Assembly (NCBI GenBank): GCA_029932835.1
Contig: JAOZPI010000029.1
Location: forward strand, 1-11,283
Length of the DNA: 11,283 nt
Source of the DNA: an archaeon
Lineage (GTDB): Archaea > Altiarchaeota > Altiarchaeia > JAFGQM01
Direction of reading: 5' to 3'
The notes under the pieces are model-generated. The model was not told the DNA's origin, searched no databases, and was given only the letters and a program-made list of their open reading frames with translations. The translations under genes and the position numbers were made by a program. This document shows positions 1 through 7,398 of this stretch, in pieces; position 1 is the first letter of the stretch, and the number at the start of each line of letters is the position of its first letter.

Positions 1-1
1 C

Positions 2-1471
2 TCTGAGGTAATCGCGCATCTTATAAGAGATCTGATGAATGAGGGTCAGGGCCTTGAGACCTCCTTTCTTGGGACCCTGAGGAGGTTGCAAGGAAGTTTT
101 GCTATACTTCTGATCCATGCTGATTTTCCGGACAGGATCCTCTTCGCCCGGAATGAGAGCCCATTGATGGTGGGGATAGGGAAGGGAGAGAATTTCTTGG
201 CCTCTGACCTGCCTGCTATTCTACCAGAAACTACGAGGGTAGTGATGCTGGATGACATGGAATACGGCGTTTTGAAGGCAGACGGAGTGGTAGTCAGGAG
301 TATCCGCACCAACAAGGAAATAAAAAAGCCAGTCATCAGAGTGAATATGGGGATTGCATCTGCTGAGCGGGGGGGCTACCCACATTTCATGCTCAAGGAG
401 ATATTAGAGGAATCCGCTGCAGTAAGAAACGCCCTGCGCGCCTACCCGGAGATAAAAAAGGCTGCCAAGCTAATCGGCAAGGGAAGCATATTTCTCGTGG
501 GTTGTGGAACCGCATGGCACGCAGCCTTGGTTGGACAGTACCTCCTTCAGGACTATGGGCTTCTGGCATCTGCTGAGGTAGCTTCCGAATTTCGTTATTC
601 TACTGCCAAGTGCGTAGACAAGAATACGACTGTTATCTCCTTATCCCAGAGCGGGGAGACTGCAGATACCATCGCTGCCGTCAAGGAGGCCAAGTCAAGG
701 GGGGCAAGAGTAATCTCAATAGTAAACGTCGTCGGGTCCTCACTAACCCGCCTCTCTGATTACAATGTGTGCACATATTCTGGGCCCGAAATAGCGGTCG
801 CTTCTACAAAGGTCTATCTGGGCCAACTCACCGCGCTTATCCTCCTCTCCCTTGAGATATTGCGAGCTCGCGGAAAAATTTCGGATTCTCAGGCCAGGGA
901 GGTGGTCTCAGAACTATATGACATAGCTCCCAAAATAGATGAGATACTAGACAGCAGAGAGAGGATAAAGAAAGTAGCGACACTCTTGGAGAGGACGCAG
1001 GACTACTTCTACATCGCCCGGGGAATAAATTATCCAACAGCGATGGAAGGAGCGCTAAAGCTAAAGGAGATATCCTACCTGCACGCAGAGGCCTATCCCG
1101 GAGGAGAGCTGAAGCACGGTCCCCTAGCCTTAATGGAAAAGAAGGTGTGTGTTGTGGCCATAAATCCGCAAGGACCATTGAGTAAAAAAATGGAGTCCAA
1201 CATAGAAGAGGCTCGCTCCCGAGGGGCTAGGATTCTTGAAATCTCTGAAGATGAGAACTTCTCGGTTGTTGATGAGGAGGGAAAGCCCTCCACCAGCCCA
1301 AATGGCACCCCCTCAAAGGAACTGAAAATAATGCTTCCAAAAACGATTCCCCTCTTGACCCCTCTTACGACAATAGTTCCCCTCCACCTCCTTGCCTACT
1401 ATGTCGCACTCTCTAAGGGTCTTGACATTGACAAGCCCAGAAACCTGGCTAAGAGCGTTACTGTTGAGTGA
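2..1471 (+). CDS. glmS: Glutamine--fructose-6-phosphate aminotransferase (isomerizing), 5'-truncated
   Basis: GlmS makes glucosamine-6-phosphate from fructose-6-phosphate and glutamine, the entry step to UDP-amino sugars used for glycans. The reading frame is already open at base 2 (SEVIAHLI, the conserved end of the glutaminase active region), so the gene begins outside the window. Against the 609-residue E. coli enzyme (from memory) about 120 residues are missing, including the N-terminal catalytic Cys. What remains is the end of the glutaminase domain (GENFLASD), then two SIS sugar-isomerase domains. The first has GCGTAWHA (about 497-520) and SQSGETADT (about 644-670); the second has EGALKLKEISYLHAEAY and GELKHGP (about 1103-1123), containing the ring-opening His. 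The protein ends in the classic RNLAKSVTVE, carrying the C-terminal active-site Lys. The ATG at 35 is an internal Met, not the start. It converges with the JAMM gene, leaving 44 bases with no evident terminator. Confidence 0.96.
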   Translation, partial: SEVIAHLIRDLMNEGQGLETSFLGTLRRLQGSFAILLIHADFPDRILFARNESPLMVGIGKGENFLASDLPAILPETTRVVMLDDMEYGVLKADGVVVRSIRTNKEIKKPVIRVNMGIASAERGGYPHFMLKEILEESAAVRNALRAYPEIKKAAKLIGKGSIFLVGCGTAWHAALVGQYLLQDYGLLASAEVASEFRYSTAKCVDKNTTVISLSQSGETADTIAAVKEAKSRGARVISIVNVVGSSLTRLSDYNVCTYSGPEIAVASTKVYLGQLTALILLSLEILRARGKISDSQAREVVSELYDIAPKIDEILDSRERIKKVATLLERTQDYFYIARGINYPTAMEGALKLKEISYLHAEAYPGGELKHGPLALMEKKVCVVAINPQGPLSKKMESNIEEARSRGARILEISEDENFSVVDEEGKPSTSPNGTPSKELKIMLPKTIPLLTPLTTIVPLHLLAYYVALSKGLDIDKPRNLAKSVTVE

Positions 1472-1515
1472 ACCGTTATTACCCCAGGATTTGATACAAA
1501 ACTCCCTCACTAACT

Positions 1516-1902
1516 CTAATCTACTATGTATATCTCCCTAGGATTTCCTACAGAGTCGTAGGCCGCGATATCCTCAACCCCCCCATACGGGTATCTCACA
1601 ATCAAATTCACATTTCCGGTTTTGGAGAACATGTTGAGGTCTGCTCCGCTTGGGTGGTTGTTCCTGGATGGGTGTGAATGCACTACGCCGATGACATCAG
1701 AATCCAAGGGCATCATATCAAGCCGAACGCTCGCGAACCTGTCTCCCTGAATAGTTCCGGGCAAAAGGAGGAGCTCCTTTATTCTGTTCCCCTCACCACG
1801 AATCATGGCGACGAATTCCCGAGGATGCGAGGACCTAGAGGCATGCAGTATGATCTCCAGCACATTTCGCGGTAATAGTATCGTGGATGGCATCGTCTCC
1901 AT
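1516..1902 (-). CDS. JAMM/MPN-domain (Mov34/PAD-1-like) metalloprotease family protein
   Basis: This 128-residue single-domain protein carries a complete JAMM zinc motif: Glu29 in PREFVAMIRG, then H75-S-H77, seven residues, S85-x-x-D88. Proteins with this motif are zinc isopeptidases or proteases. In archaea the family includes enzymes that remove ubiquitin-like SAMP modifiers, so cleavage of a small modifier or peptide is plausible; the substrate here is unknown. The ATG at 1902 is preferred over an in-frame TTG at 1908 because AAAGGT lies six bases before the ATG and would touch the TTG. Only 16 bases separate it from the purL stop, so it is probably the last gene of the purSQL operon. No signal peptide or membrane segment is visible, suggesting a cytoplasmic protein. 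It lacks the extra domains of RadC-type relatives. Family assignment is firm; function is inferred. Confidence 0.85.
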   Translation of the reverse strand: METMPSTILLPRNVLEIILHASRSSHPREFVAMIRGEGNRIKELLLLPGTIQGDRFASVRLDMMPLDSDVIGVVHSHPSRNNHPSGADLNMFSKTGNVNLIVRYPYGGVEDIAAYDSVGNPREIYIVD

Positions 1903-1918
1903 TTGCAAACCTTTAATA

Positions 1919-4030
1919 CTAGACCAATAGGTCTCTCAGCCCCCTCTCCCATACCTCCTCTGCTTCCTTGAGGTCCACAGAAAAGGGGCCATAGGACAAC
2001 TCTTTCCCCCCAACCTCCCCTATAATTTGGGCGCTTACCCCTCTCCCCCTTGCTCTCTCTACCACCCTCTCAGCTTCTGCTGAGGTCACCACAAACCTGC
2101 CGCTGGATTCCGAAAATAATTTTTCCGAGACCGTTATTTTTTCTGGCATAGATCCAATATCAACATCAAACCCCTTCCCACCAACAAATGCCATCTTTGC
2201 CAGTCCCACAGCCAAACCCCCCTTTGATAGGTCGTGACAAGCGGTTATGCTCCCGATATCGTTCAACTCCAAGATGAGGTCATCCACTGCCCTCTCCCTC
2301 TCAAAATCCACCACTGGTGCCATCCCCATCTCTTCTCTTGTGTCTCCAATAACTACTATACTCTCCCCTTTCTCCCTGAGTCCCATAGTCATAATCCTCT
2401 CCAATCTAACCCTCCCCAATACAGCCACTATTGGAGAGGGGGCAATCGGAGTCCCGTCAGCCTCATTGTAAAAGCTCACATTTCCTGAAACCACCGGAAT
2501 TCCAAATGCTTTCAAGCCCTCTGCGATCCCTTCTACTGAGACCTTGAACTTCCAAAAGGCTTCAGGCTTTTCGGGATTCCCGAAGTTAAGGCAATCCACA
2601 GCTGCTATGGCCCTCCCTCCGACAGCTGTAACATTTCTAACAGCTTCTGCGACAGCACCCCTTGCTCCCATCACAGGATCCATTCTACAATGCTTAGAGT
2701 TGCAGCCGATTCCAAGAGCGATGCCCTCCCTGTCGCTGATCTTCAAAACCGCGGCATCCATCCCGGGTTTTATCACAGTTCTAGTCTGGACCTCATGGTC
2801 GTACTGCTCGTAGATCCATCTCTTGGATGCAATGTTGGGATCTGCTAACATCCCCATTAAAAAACCCTCATAGTCCTGGATTTTCGGTTTTTCTGGTTCT
2901 TTGCGTTTTCCCTCTTTGTATCTCCTGTGAATTGTTGGCGGGTTTGTTATGATCTCTACTGGCAGATCAACAACAATGCGCCCGTTATGCTTTACTATAT
3001 ATCTCCTCTCCTCGATAACCACCCCTACGCGTGCATGTTGGACTCCCCACTTGTCCAGTATCTTCTCTACCTCTTCCTCTCTTCCCCTCTTCACAGCCAG
3101 CATCATTCTCTCCTGTGTTTCAGATACCAGAATCTCCCATGGCTCCATTCCCTCCTCTCGGAGGTGCACCTTGCCAATATCTATAAGCGCTCCTTTCCCT
3201 CCCTTTGACACCATCTCCGAAGTAGCGCACACAAATCCACCTCCCCCCAAATCCTTACACCCGGAGACTGCTCCGGTTTCATATACCTCCATTAACGCAT
3301 CTATCAGGAGTTTTTCAGAGAGAGGATCCTCGATCTGGACTGCTGGCCTGCTCTCCTCCTCGTTCTCTGACTTCAGCTCTTCAGAAGCAAAAGTAACTCC
3401 ATGGATTCCATCTCTCCCTGTCTTGCTTCCAACGAGGAGGAGCGTATCCCCTACATTTGAGGCCACACCCCTTATGATCTTGTCCCTCTCCACCAGACCA
3501 ACGCCCACTACATTCACTAATGGATTTTTATTAAAGCTCTTGTCAAACTCAGCATCCCCCCCAACCGTTGGAACCCCAATGCAGTTACCATAATCGGCAA
3601 TACCCTTTACTATATTTTCAAAGAGGTATTTGGACCTCTCATCCCTGTAAATATCCCCCAGTCTCAGCGGGTCCAAGCATGCTATAGGGCGAGCCCCCTT
3701 TGATAATATATCTCTAACGATTCCTCCCACACCAGTAGCTGCCCCCGCTACCGGTTCTATCGCAGAGGGATGATTGTGCGACTCCATGGCAATGGCAATA
3801 GCATATCTCTCATCAAATCCGACAATACCGCAGTCGTCCCCAACCCCAAGCACGACATCTTTCCCCTCTGTCGGGAACAATTTCAGATATTCCCTGCTGC
3901 TTTTGTAAGAAGCGTGCTCTGACCACATCACATCTATTATAGCCCATTCTGTTTTGTTCGGTTCTCTCCCCAGCAAACTTCTTACTCGCCTTACTTCCTC
4001 CCTTGTTAGGGAAAGGCTGATTGGTTTCAT
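1919..4030 (-). CDS. purL: Phosphoribosylformylglycinamidine synthase subunit PurL (small type)
   Basis: PurL is the ATP-dependent synthetase subunit of FGAM synthase. It converts FGAR to FGAM using ammonia passed from PurQ, step 4 of purine synthesis. From the chosen start it has 703 residues, the size of the small bacterial/archaeal form rather than the roughly 1300-residue fused enzyme. Visible signatures include MWSEHASYKSS (His39), the metal/nucleotide segment ESHNHPSAIEP (83-93), GAATGVGGI and GGDAEFDKSF. Two repeated AIR-synthetase-like halves follow, the second with FGNPEKPE and PVVSGNVSFYNE. The start is uncertain. ATG at 4030 gives MKPISLSLTREEV, close to usual family N-termini, and leaves 17 bases after the purQ stop. 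A GTG at 4066 would add 12 residues and overlap purQ by 19 bases. Neither has a well-spaced ribosome site. All catalytic regions look intact. Confidence 0.96.
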   Translation of the reverse strand: MKPISLSLTREEVRRVRSLLGREPNKTEWAIIDVMWSEHASYKSSREYLKLFPTEGKDVVLGVGDDCGIVGFDERYAIAIAMESHNHPSAIEPVAGAATGVGGIVRDILSKGARPIACLDPLRLGDIYRDERSKYLFENIVKGIADYGNCIGVPTVGGDAEFDKSFNKNPLVNVVGVGLVERDKIIRGVASNVGDTLLLVGSKTGRDGIHGVTFASEELKSENEEESRPAVQIEDPLSEKLLIDALMEVYETGAVSGCKDLGGGGFVCATSEMVSKGGKGALIDIGKVHLREEGMEPWEILVSETQERMMLAVKRGREEEVEKILDKWGVQHARVGVVIEERRYIVKHNGRIVVDLPVEIITNPPTIHRRYKEGKRKEPEKPKIQDYEGFLMGMLADPNIASKRWIYEQYDHEVQTRTVIKPGMDAAVLKISDREGIALGIGCNSKHCRMDPVMGARGAVAEAVRNVTAVGGRAIAAVDCLNFGNPEKPEAFWKFKVSVEGIAEGLKAFGIPVVSGNVSFYNEADGTPIAPSPIVAVLGRVRLERIMTMGLREKGESIVVIGDTREEMGMAPVVDFERERAVDDLILELNDIGSITACHDLSKGGLAVGLAKMAFVGGKGFDVDIGSMPEKITVSEKLFSESSGRFVVTSAEAERVVERARGRGVSAQIIGEVGGKELSYGPFSVDLKEAEEVWERGLRDLLV

Positions 4031-4047
4031 TTTATGAAACGGTTTTT

Positions 4048-4716
4048 TTATTTTAGGGATATGCACCTCACCATAGATTCAAATATGCGCTTTCCATCCT
4101 CGCCACCCAATATCCCCTCGCTGGCCCTCTCTGGATGTGGCATCAATCCCATCACATTTCCCTCCTCGTTTGCAACTCCAGCTATATTCTCCATCGATCC
4201 GTTTGGGTTTTCCCCTGCATATCTCAGCGTTATCATATCCCTCCTCTCCATCTCCCTTAGTGTTTTTTCATCACAAACGTACCTCCCCTCTCCATGGGCT
4301 ATCGGCATCCTGATAACTTCCCCTCTCTTGTAAAAGCGCATAAATACATTATCGTTATTCTCTACTCTTAAGTCCACCCATTTACAGACAAATTTAAGCC
4401 CAATATTTTTGGCGAGAGCCCCAGGGAGTAGACCAGCATCGCACAATATTTGAAAACCATTGCAAATTCCCAAAATTGGCTTTCCTTCTCTAGCCATTTT
4501 TTTTACTTGAGACATAATGGGCATTTTTGCAGCAATTGCTCCCGCTCTTAAGTGGTCCCCATAGGAGAACCCTCCTGGGATCACTAATCCATCCAAGTCT
4601 TCAAGATTTGAGTCTTTGAAAAAGACAGGTCTGGTCTCTGTTTTTATCGCTTCCCTCAACACGCGGATGACATCCATATCACAGTTTGTTCCAGGAAATT
4701 GCAGCACTCCTATCAT
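4048..4716 (-). CDS. purQ: Phosphoribosylformylglycinamidine synthase glutaminase subunit PurQ
   Basis: PurQ is the class I glutamine amidotransferase subunit of FGAM synthase. It hydrolyses glutamine and feeds ammonia to PurL. The 222-residue protein starts MIGVLQFPGTNCD, typical of the family, and has PGGFSYGDHLRAGAIA (48-63), the nucleophile elbow GICNGFQ with Cys85, and the C-terminal LMPHPE with His194 and Glu196, completing the Cys-His-Glu triad. Length is normal. Its ATG lies only three bases after the purS stop and no well-spaced ribosome site is visible, so translation is probably coupled to purS. Its 3' end precedes or overlaps the purL start, depending on which purL start is used. 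Confidence 0.97.
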   Translation of the reverse strand: MIGVLQFPGTNCDMDVIRVLREAIKTETRPVFFKDSNLEDLDGLVIPGGFSYGDHLRAGAIAAKMPIMSQVKKMAREGKPILGICNGFQILCDAGLLPGALAKNIGLKFVCKWVDLRVENNDNVFMRFYKRGEVIRMPIAHGEGRYVCDEKTLREMERRDMITLRYAGENPNGSMENIAGVANEEGNVMGLMPHPERASEGILGGEDGKRIFESMVRCISLK

Positions 4717-4719
4717 ATT

Positions 4720-4959
4720 CTATTCAATATGTATTGTATACTCCTCAATTACAGGATTCACGAGTATCCTTCTACACATCTCTTCTACCTCTCTTCTCGC
4801 TTTTTCTGCTGATTCTACATCCAAATCTATCAAAAACACGCGCTCTGTGTCGAAGCCTGAGATGTTTTTGTATCCAAGTAGCTCCAGACTTCGTTGGATG
4901 GTCTTCGCCTCTGGGTTTAGCAGGCCCTTCTTCAACCTAACTGTTATCCTTGCCCTCAT
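4720..4959 (-). CDS. purS: Phosphoribosylformylglycinamidine synthase subunit PurS
   Basis: PurS is the small structural subunit that bridges PurL and PurQ in the three-part FGAM synthase and helps ammonia transfer. The product is 79 residues, typical for PurS, with the familiar beta-alpha-beta pattern: VRLKKGLLNPEAKTIQRSL near the start, then a GYKNISGF turn and a final strand ending in EEYTIHIE. It is the first gene of the purS-purQ-purL-JAMM operon. The ATG at 4959 is not preceded by a Shine-Dalgarno sequence. A TATA-like stretch about 30 bases upstream fits a leaderless or nearly leaderless transcript. Confidence 0.95.
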   Translation of the reverse strand: MRARITVRLKKGLLNPEAKTIQRSLELLGYKNISGFDTERVFLIDLDVESAEKARREVEEMCRRILVNPVIEEYTIHIE

Positions 4960-5028
4960 TTTGAGTAGAATTTACTTTTGGGAAGATAAAAAACTGTTTT
5001 TCTTCTTTTAGAGCATAATAAAACCATT
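4960..5028. promoter_or_regulatory. Divergent promoter region of purS and the gene at 5029
   Basis: This 69-base AT-rich spacer lies between two divergent starts. On the minus strand, TTTTTTATC (4993-4985) is centred about 30 bases before the purS ATG, where an archaeal TATA box would sit for a leaderless transcript. No equally good box is seen for the plus-strand gene; GATAAAAAA on the same bases is the best candidate. The word TTGGGAAGATA (4978-4988, plus strand) overlaps this element and recurs before purB. Read by eye; no transcript data. Confidence 0.45.
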
Positions 5029-5469
5029 ATGTCTCCCTCTAAAGGCCCGAGGCGAGGATCTGGGAAGAAATCGCCTAAACTCAAATCAAGCGATGCTGCA
5101 TTGTTTAACCTTTCTGTGGCTGCGGAGCATTCCAATATGTTTCTGAAGCACCAAGAGAAGGCCGCTCTTCTCCATTCCCTCCTTACTGGTCAAATACCCT
5201 ATGTGGTGTTTAATGTAAAAGAGGCCGAGAGCAAAAAGCAGGAGACCTTAAAGGAGGCTTTAAGGCACTTGGATCTCTCCAGATACTACCTCCATAGAGC
5301 GGCCAAGCATGCGAAGGGATTGATGATAGAAAGGAGAAATGTGAGGGAATTTCAGACTCTCTACCCTCTTATACGCTATACTCTTCTACACGAGATTGCT
5401 CCTCAGAGAAGAACCCTACGAGCACTCATAGATCAACAAAAAAGGCAACGCCCCAGACCTCCGGATTAA
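5029..5469 (+). CDS. Hypothetical small basic helical protein
   Basis: I do not recognise this 146-residue protein. It has three visible parts: a Ser/Lys/Arg/Gly-rich, probably disordered N-terminus (1-21); a helical core (about 23-128) with heptad-like Leu/Ala spacing and many His residues (AAEHSNMFLKHQEKAALLHSLL, abbreviated as residues 31-52, and YYLHRAAKHAKGL); and a basic Arg/Gln/Pro tail (about 134-146). There is no signal peptide or membrane segment. The charged ends suggest nucleic-acid or ribosome contact, but that is inference. It diverges from purS and shares its upstream region. It converges with purB so tightly that the two TAA stops overlap in the palindrome TTAA (5466-5469). 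Reality as a gene is supported by its length and by exact packing between neighbours. Confidence 0.7.
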   Translation: MSPSKGPRRGSGKKSPKLKSSDAALFNLSVAAEHSNMFLKHQEKAALLHSLLTGQIPYVVFNVKEAESKKQETLKEALRHLDLSRYYLHRAAKHAKGLMIERRNVREFQTLYPLIRYTLLHEIAPQRRTLRALIDQQKRQRPRPPD

Positions 5470-6809
5470 CCCCCTTTCAAATCCCTAACCAGCCTTTCGA
5501 CCTGTTCCACTGCTGTTCCTATGTACCCCTCTGGCTCCATTAACCCCTCCAATTCATCAGCGCTCATATACGCCCTCACCTCCTTATCTTCCTTCAGGAT
5601 CTCCAAGAATTCCTTTCCTGTTTCATAAACCTTCATTGCGTTCCTTCTCACCACTTCATGCGCTCTTTGTCTCCCCATGCCTCTCTCCACCAATTCAACC
5701 ATAATACGCTCTGCCATTATCAAGCCCTTTGTCATGTACAGGTTTTTCCTGATGTTTTCTGGCTTAAATTCCAGGTTCTTCAAAATCTCAATAGTCTTTA
5801 CGAGCATGTAGTCAATGAGTATGCAGCTTTCTGGTATCAAAATCCTCTCTGGTGCTGAATTTGTCAGGTCCCTTTCGTGCCATAGGGGTATGTTGTCCAT
5901 AGCAGCAAACGCATTTGCCCTTACTACCCTGCTAAGCCCGCATATTCTCTCACATAGTATCGGATTCCTTTTGTGGGGCATTGTAGAGGATCCAACTTGT
6001 TTTCCCTTTTTAAACCCCTCTGCTATTTCGTCTATCTCCGTTCTCTGAAGGTTTCGAATTTCCGTGTTTATCTTATTTAGCGTCTCTCCTATAAGTGCTA
6101 TATTGAGGAGGAATTCTGCGTGTCGATCCCGTTGTATAACCTGATTTGATACCCGAACAGGGGTCAAGTTCAGATACTTCATTACTAGGTTTTGTATCCT
6201 CACTGCATGCTTTCCCAAGGCGGCTTGTGTTCCAACAGCCCCTGTCATCTGCCCTACCAGCACTCTCTTTTTGCACTGGTCTATCCTGTCTATATGGCGT
6301 TGTATCTCATCTGCCCAAATAGCGAATTTTAGCCCGTATGTAGTTGGAACTGCGTGCTGGGCGTGTGTTCTTCCGATACACACAGTCTTTTTGTGTTTTT
6401 CTGCCAGATCTAGGAGGACATCCCTTAACTTCTGCAGATCTTCGTCCAAGAATTTTACAAAGTCGCGTATTTGAAGTGCAAGCGCGGTGTCTGTTATATC
6501 CGATGAGGTGGCACCGAGGTGAATATACTTTCCAGCCTCCCCGCACTGCTCGGCATAGGCCCTCACCATTGCCATAAGATCGTGGTTTATCTCCCTCTCA
6601 ATCTCCTTTACCCTGTCGACTGTGACATGCTTCGTAGATCCCTTCTCCTGAATGACTCTTGCCGCACCTTTTGGTATGTCCCCCACCTCTGCGTGTGCCC
6701 TTGCCAACGCGGATTCAACGTCCAGAAGTCTCTGTAGTCTGTTTTCTTCCTCAAATATGGCCCTCACCTCATCTCTCCCATACCTGCTCTCGATGGGATG
6801 CACACTCAT
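5466..6809 (-). CDS. purB: Adenylosuccinate lyase
   Basis: PurB performs two similar eliminations of fumarate: SAICAR to AICAR in purine synthesis and adenylosuccinate to AMP. The 447-residue protein begins MSVHPIESRYGRDEVR, close to other archaeal PurB N-termini. It shows the three conserved regions of the fumarase/aspartase superfamily: TSSDITDTA (101-109), the GRTHAQHA region with His149, and the flexible signature loop GSSTMPHKRNP (273-283) bearing the catalytic Ser. Length is normal and nothing is missing. It is separated from purSQL by the unknown gene at 5029 but lies on the same strand. A TATA-like TTTTTAAG about 27 bases before the ATG, with no ribosome site, suggests its own leaderless promoter. 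Confidence 0.97.
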   Translation of the reverse strand: MSVHPIESRYGRDEVRAIFEEENRLQRLLDVESALARAHAEVGDIPKGAARVIQEKGSTKHVTVDRVKEIEREINHDLMAMVRAYAEQCGEAGKYIHLGATSSDITDTALALQIRDFVKFLDEDLQKLRDVLLDLAEKHKKTVCIGRTHAQHAVPTTYGLKFAIWADEIQRHIDRIDQCKKRVLVGQMTGAVGTQAALGKHAVRIQNLVMKYLNLTPVRVSNQVIQRDRHAEFLLNIALIGETLNKINTEIRNLQRTEIDEIAEGFKKGKQVGSSTMPHKRNPILCERICGLSRVVRANAFAAMDNIPLWHERDLTNSAPERILIPESCILIDYMLVKTIEILKNLEFKPENIRKNLYMTKGLIMAERIMVELVERGMGRQRAHEVVRRNAMKVYETGKEFLEILKEDKEVRAYMSADELEGLMEPEGYIGTAVEQVERLVRDLKGG

Positions 6810-6885
6810 AATTAATTTAGAAGAAGAAAAGACTTAAAAAGAAGAATATCTTCCCAAGGAGAAAAATTCCGATGCAACTAACCTC
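6810..6885 (-). promoter_or_regulatory. purB promoter region with possible operator
   Basis: This 76-base spacer lies between the coiled-coil gene and purB. CTTTTTAAG (minus strand, about 6842-6834) is a plausible TATA box roughly 27 bases before the purB ATG. Just upstream, minus-strand TTGGGAAGATA (6857-6847) matches 11 of 11 bases with a word in the purS/5029 spacer. It overlaps a short imperfect dyad, GAAGA-N3-TCTTC (6841-6853, plus strand). Operator function is inferred. The T-rich minus-strand stretch could also help end transcription of the gene upstream. Confidence 0.45.
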
Positions 6886-7320
6886 TTATCCCCCCTTCCT
6901 CATAACTTCATCTATATACCTTATCTGGGCTCTAAACCTCGGAATAAGGGATGAAATTTTACTCAAAACCTCTGGATTTGACTTAACCTCCGGCCTGGTT
7001 TGCATCTCCTCAAGCCTACGGAGATAAGATTTCAGCTTCTCCCTCTCCCTCTGCAGCTCTGTCTTTTTAAGTCCCCCTGAGGTCTCATTTTCTCTCCTCC
7101 TGCGGTATAAATGCGAAAGGGCGTGCCTTTCTTCCTCCTCTGCCTTTTTTACCTCCTCCATCATATCCTCTACCTTCCTCTCCCTCTTCTTGGCCTCCTC
7201 CAGCATCTTTTTGGCTTTTTCAATAGCCTCTCTATCTCCTGCACTCGGGCGCCCTTTGGATCGCCGTCCTCTTCTCGAGAGCCATGGCAATTTGAGTTGC
7301 AGTCTGATTCTCCGTCTCAT
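6886..7320 (-). CDS. Hypothetical basic coiled-coil protein
   Basis: I do not recognise this 144-residue protein. From the ATG at 7320 it begins MRRRIRLQLKLPWLSRRGRR, a strongly basic segment. A long, highly charged Lys/Glu/Arg helix follows (about 30-75, with KKMLEEAKKRERKVEDMMEE), then a second helical block (about 87-142, with LKSYLRRLEEM and IPRFRAQIRYIDEVM). The pattern predicts coiled coil; an RNA- or DNA-binding or scaffolding role is only a guess. An in-frame GTG at 7359 would add 13 hydrophobic residues (VFSVFVANITFK). The ATG is preferred because the basic N-terminus looks natural and leaves room for a promoter. It lies upstream of purB on the same strand (76-base gap) and divergent from the isomerase gene. 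Low-complexity composition means database matches may be misleading. Confidence 0.65.
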   Translation of the reverse strand: MRRRIRLQLKLPWLSRRGRRSKGRPSAGDREAIEKAKKMLEEAKKRERKVEDMMEEVKKAEEEERHALSHLYRRRRENETSGGLKKTELQREREKLKSYLRRLEEMQTRPEVKSNPEVLSKISSLIPRFRAQIRYIDEVMRKGG

Positions 7321-7398
7321 CTTGAATGTAATATTTGCAACAAAAACACTAAAAACCACTCTAATTTTAAAATAATCTCCAATAGATAACTAGTGGAA
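7321..7398. promoter_or_regulatory. Divergent promoter region with a palindromic TATA-like element
   Basis: This spacer separates the coiled-coil gene (minus) and the isomerase gene (plus). ATTTTAAAAT (7364-7373) is a perfect 10-base palindrome. It lies about 29 bases before the plus-strand ATG at 7399 and about 48 bases before the minus-strand ATG at 7320, so one element could act as TATA box in both directions, giving an almost leaderless plus transcript and a short minus leader. Neither start has a clear ribosome site. Predicted from sequence only. Confidence 0.4.

Noticed and set aside
35..40. ATG at 35 as the glmS start
   Set aside because: The same frame is open to base 2 and encodes the conserved SEVIAHLI segment, so the gene extends beyond the window.
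1472..1515. Transcription terminator between glmS and the JAMM gene
   Set aside because: No hairpin followed by a T run, and no run of five or more T on either strand.
2949..3593. Plus-strand open frame of 214 codons
   Set aside because: It lies wholly opposite purL, is Ser/Pro/Thr-rich low-complexity sequence, and purL is unmistakable; it is an antisense shadow.
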